DNA of 5,995 nt from contig AZHR01000033.1 in assembly GCA_000504625.1 (NCBI GenBank), positions 1 to 5,995 of the forward strand, given 5' to 3'. How positions within the stretch are numbered: the stretch's first letter is position 1; the number at the start of each line of letters is the position of its first letter. A program made the translations under genes and the position numbers. A model generated the notes under the pieces. That model had not been told where the DNA came from, did no database searches, and saw only the letters and a list, made by a program, of their open reading frames with translations. This document shows, in pieces, positions 5,780 through 5,995 of this stretch. The DNA is from an alpha proteobacterium SCGC AAA240-E13 (GTDB lineage Bacteria > Pseudomonadota > Alphaproteobacteria > Pelagibacterales > Pelagibacteraceae).

Positions 5780-5995
5780 CTAATCGGTCCAATACGGACA
5801 CAGTATACATTCTACATTTGTGTTTCTGGTTCTGAAGTCTTGCGTGGAAATAGATACTCTTAAATGATCCTGCCATTCTCTTTTTTCTGTTAATGTTTCA
5901 GAAAAATCTACACATTCAATTTTTACGAGATCGCCAGACTTAAGATTAAAAGAAACAGTTTTAATTGTGCTTTTACCAGATTGATCCTTGGAATA
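5780..5995 (-). CDS. Unidentified protein, C-terminal 71 residues (5' truncated by window)
   Basis: An open frame on the minus strand enters from the right edge and ends at TAG (complement of 5780-5782), giving 71 residues with no internal stop. The start lies outside the window. The fragment is soluble-looking, with alternating charged and beta-branched residues (KTVSFNLKSGDLVKIECVDFSETL, shown only in part) suggesting beta structure. It contains an EKREWQDHLRVSIST segment and ends with CILCPYWTD, a CxxC four residues before the final Asp. There is no predicted membrane helix. I do not recognise the family. Coding status rests on frame openness in an A/T-rich region, sensible amino-acid composition, and convergence on ssrA with only a short gap. 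No function is proposed. Confidence 0.7.
   Translation of the reverse strand, partial: YSKDQSGKSTIKTVSFNLKSGDLVKIECVDFSETLTEKREWQDHLRVSISTQDFRTRNTNVECILCPYWTD

Noticed and set aside
27..5995. Mobile element, CRISPR array, toxin-antitoxin or defence island
   Set aside because: I see no long direct or inverted repeats, transposase or integrase motifs, repeat-spacer pattern, or paired small ORFs. Every recognised gene is a housekeeping gene and the single unrecognised fragment shows no such motif.

Overview
The window looks like a stretch of an AT-rich, compact alphaproteobacterial genome, most likely of the SAR11 (Pelagibacterales) type. The reasons are the low GC content, gaps of only a few bases between co-directional genes, a rarity of Shine-Dalgarno sites, and a circularly permuted, two-piece tmRNA gene, an arrangement typical of Alphaproteobacteria. 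Lineage is inferred from these traits and protein character; no database search was run.

Left half, minus strand (27-3614): a four-gene operon read right to left, hflK - hflC - DUF2065 - htrA/degP. It encodes the two SPFH/band-7 proteins that regulate the membrane protease FtsH, a 61-aa two-helix membrane protein, and a periplasmic HtrA serine protease with one clear and one degenerate PDZ domain. The genes overlap by 4 bp or are separated by 12 bp and 1 bp, so they are probably co-transcribed. Together they form an envelope protein quality-control unit.

Middle (3615-5416): a 49-bp divergent intergenic region, then mrp/apbC on the plus strand (P-loop ATPase for iron-sulfur cluster delivery, here without the CxxC motif and without an N-terminal DUF59 domain). 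It converges on and overlaps by 20 bp with thyX on the minus strand (flavin-dependent thymidylate synthase with an intact RHRX7S motif).

Right end (5417-5995): a promoter-like sequence and a permuted ssrA gene on the plus strand. The tRNA-like 3' (acceptor) piece comes first and ends in CCA. A 12-nt intervening segment follows, then the 5' (coding) piece with a tag reading frame ANDKFALAA-stop. The two pieces pair into an acceptor stem with the G3-U70 wobble recognised by alanyl-tRNA synthetase. Past a weak A/T hairpin, the last 216 bases hold the C-terminal 71 codons of an unrecognised minus-strand protein that runs off the window.

The recognised genes are housekeeping functions: membrane and periplasmic proteolysis, Fe-S assembly, dTMP synthesis and ribosome rescue. 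tmRNA tagging also feeds proteases, so two parts of the window touch protein quality control. I see no mobile element, CRISPR array or defence system, and no convincing undescribed system. The points most worth a second look are the tmRNA details, the Mrp motif loss and the unidentified partial protein.
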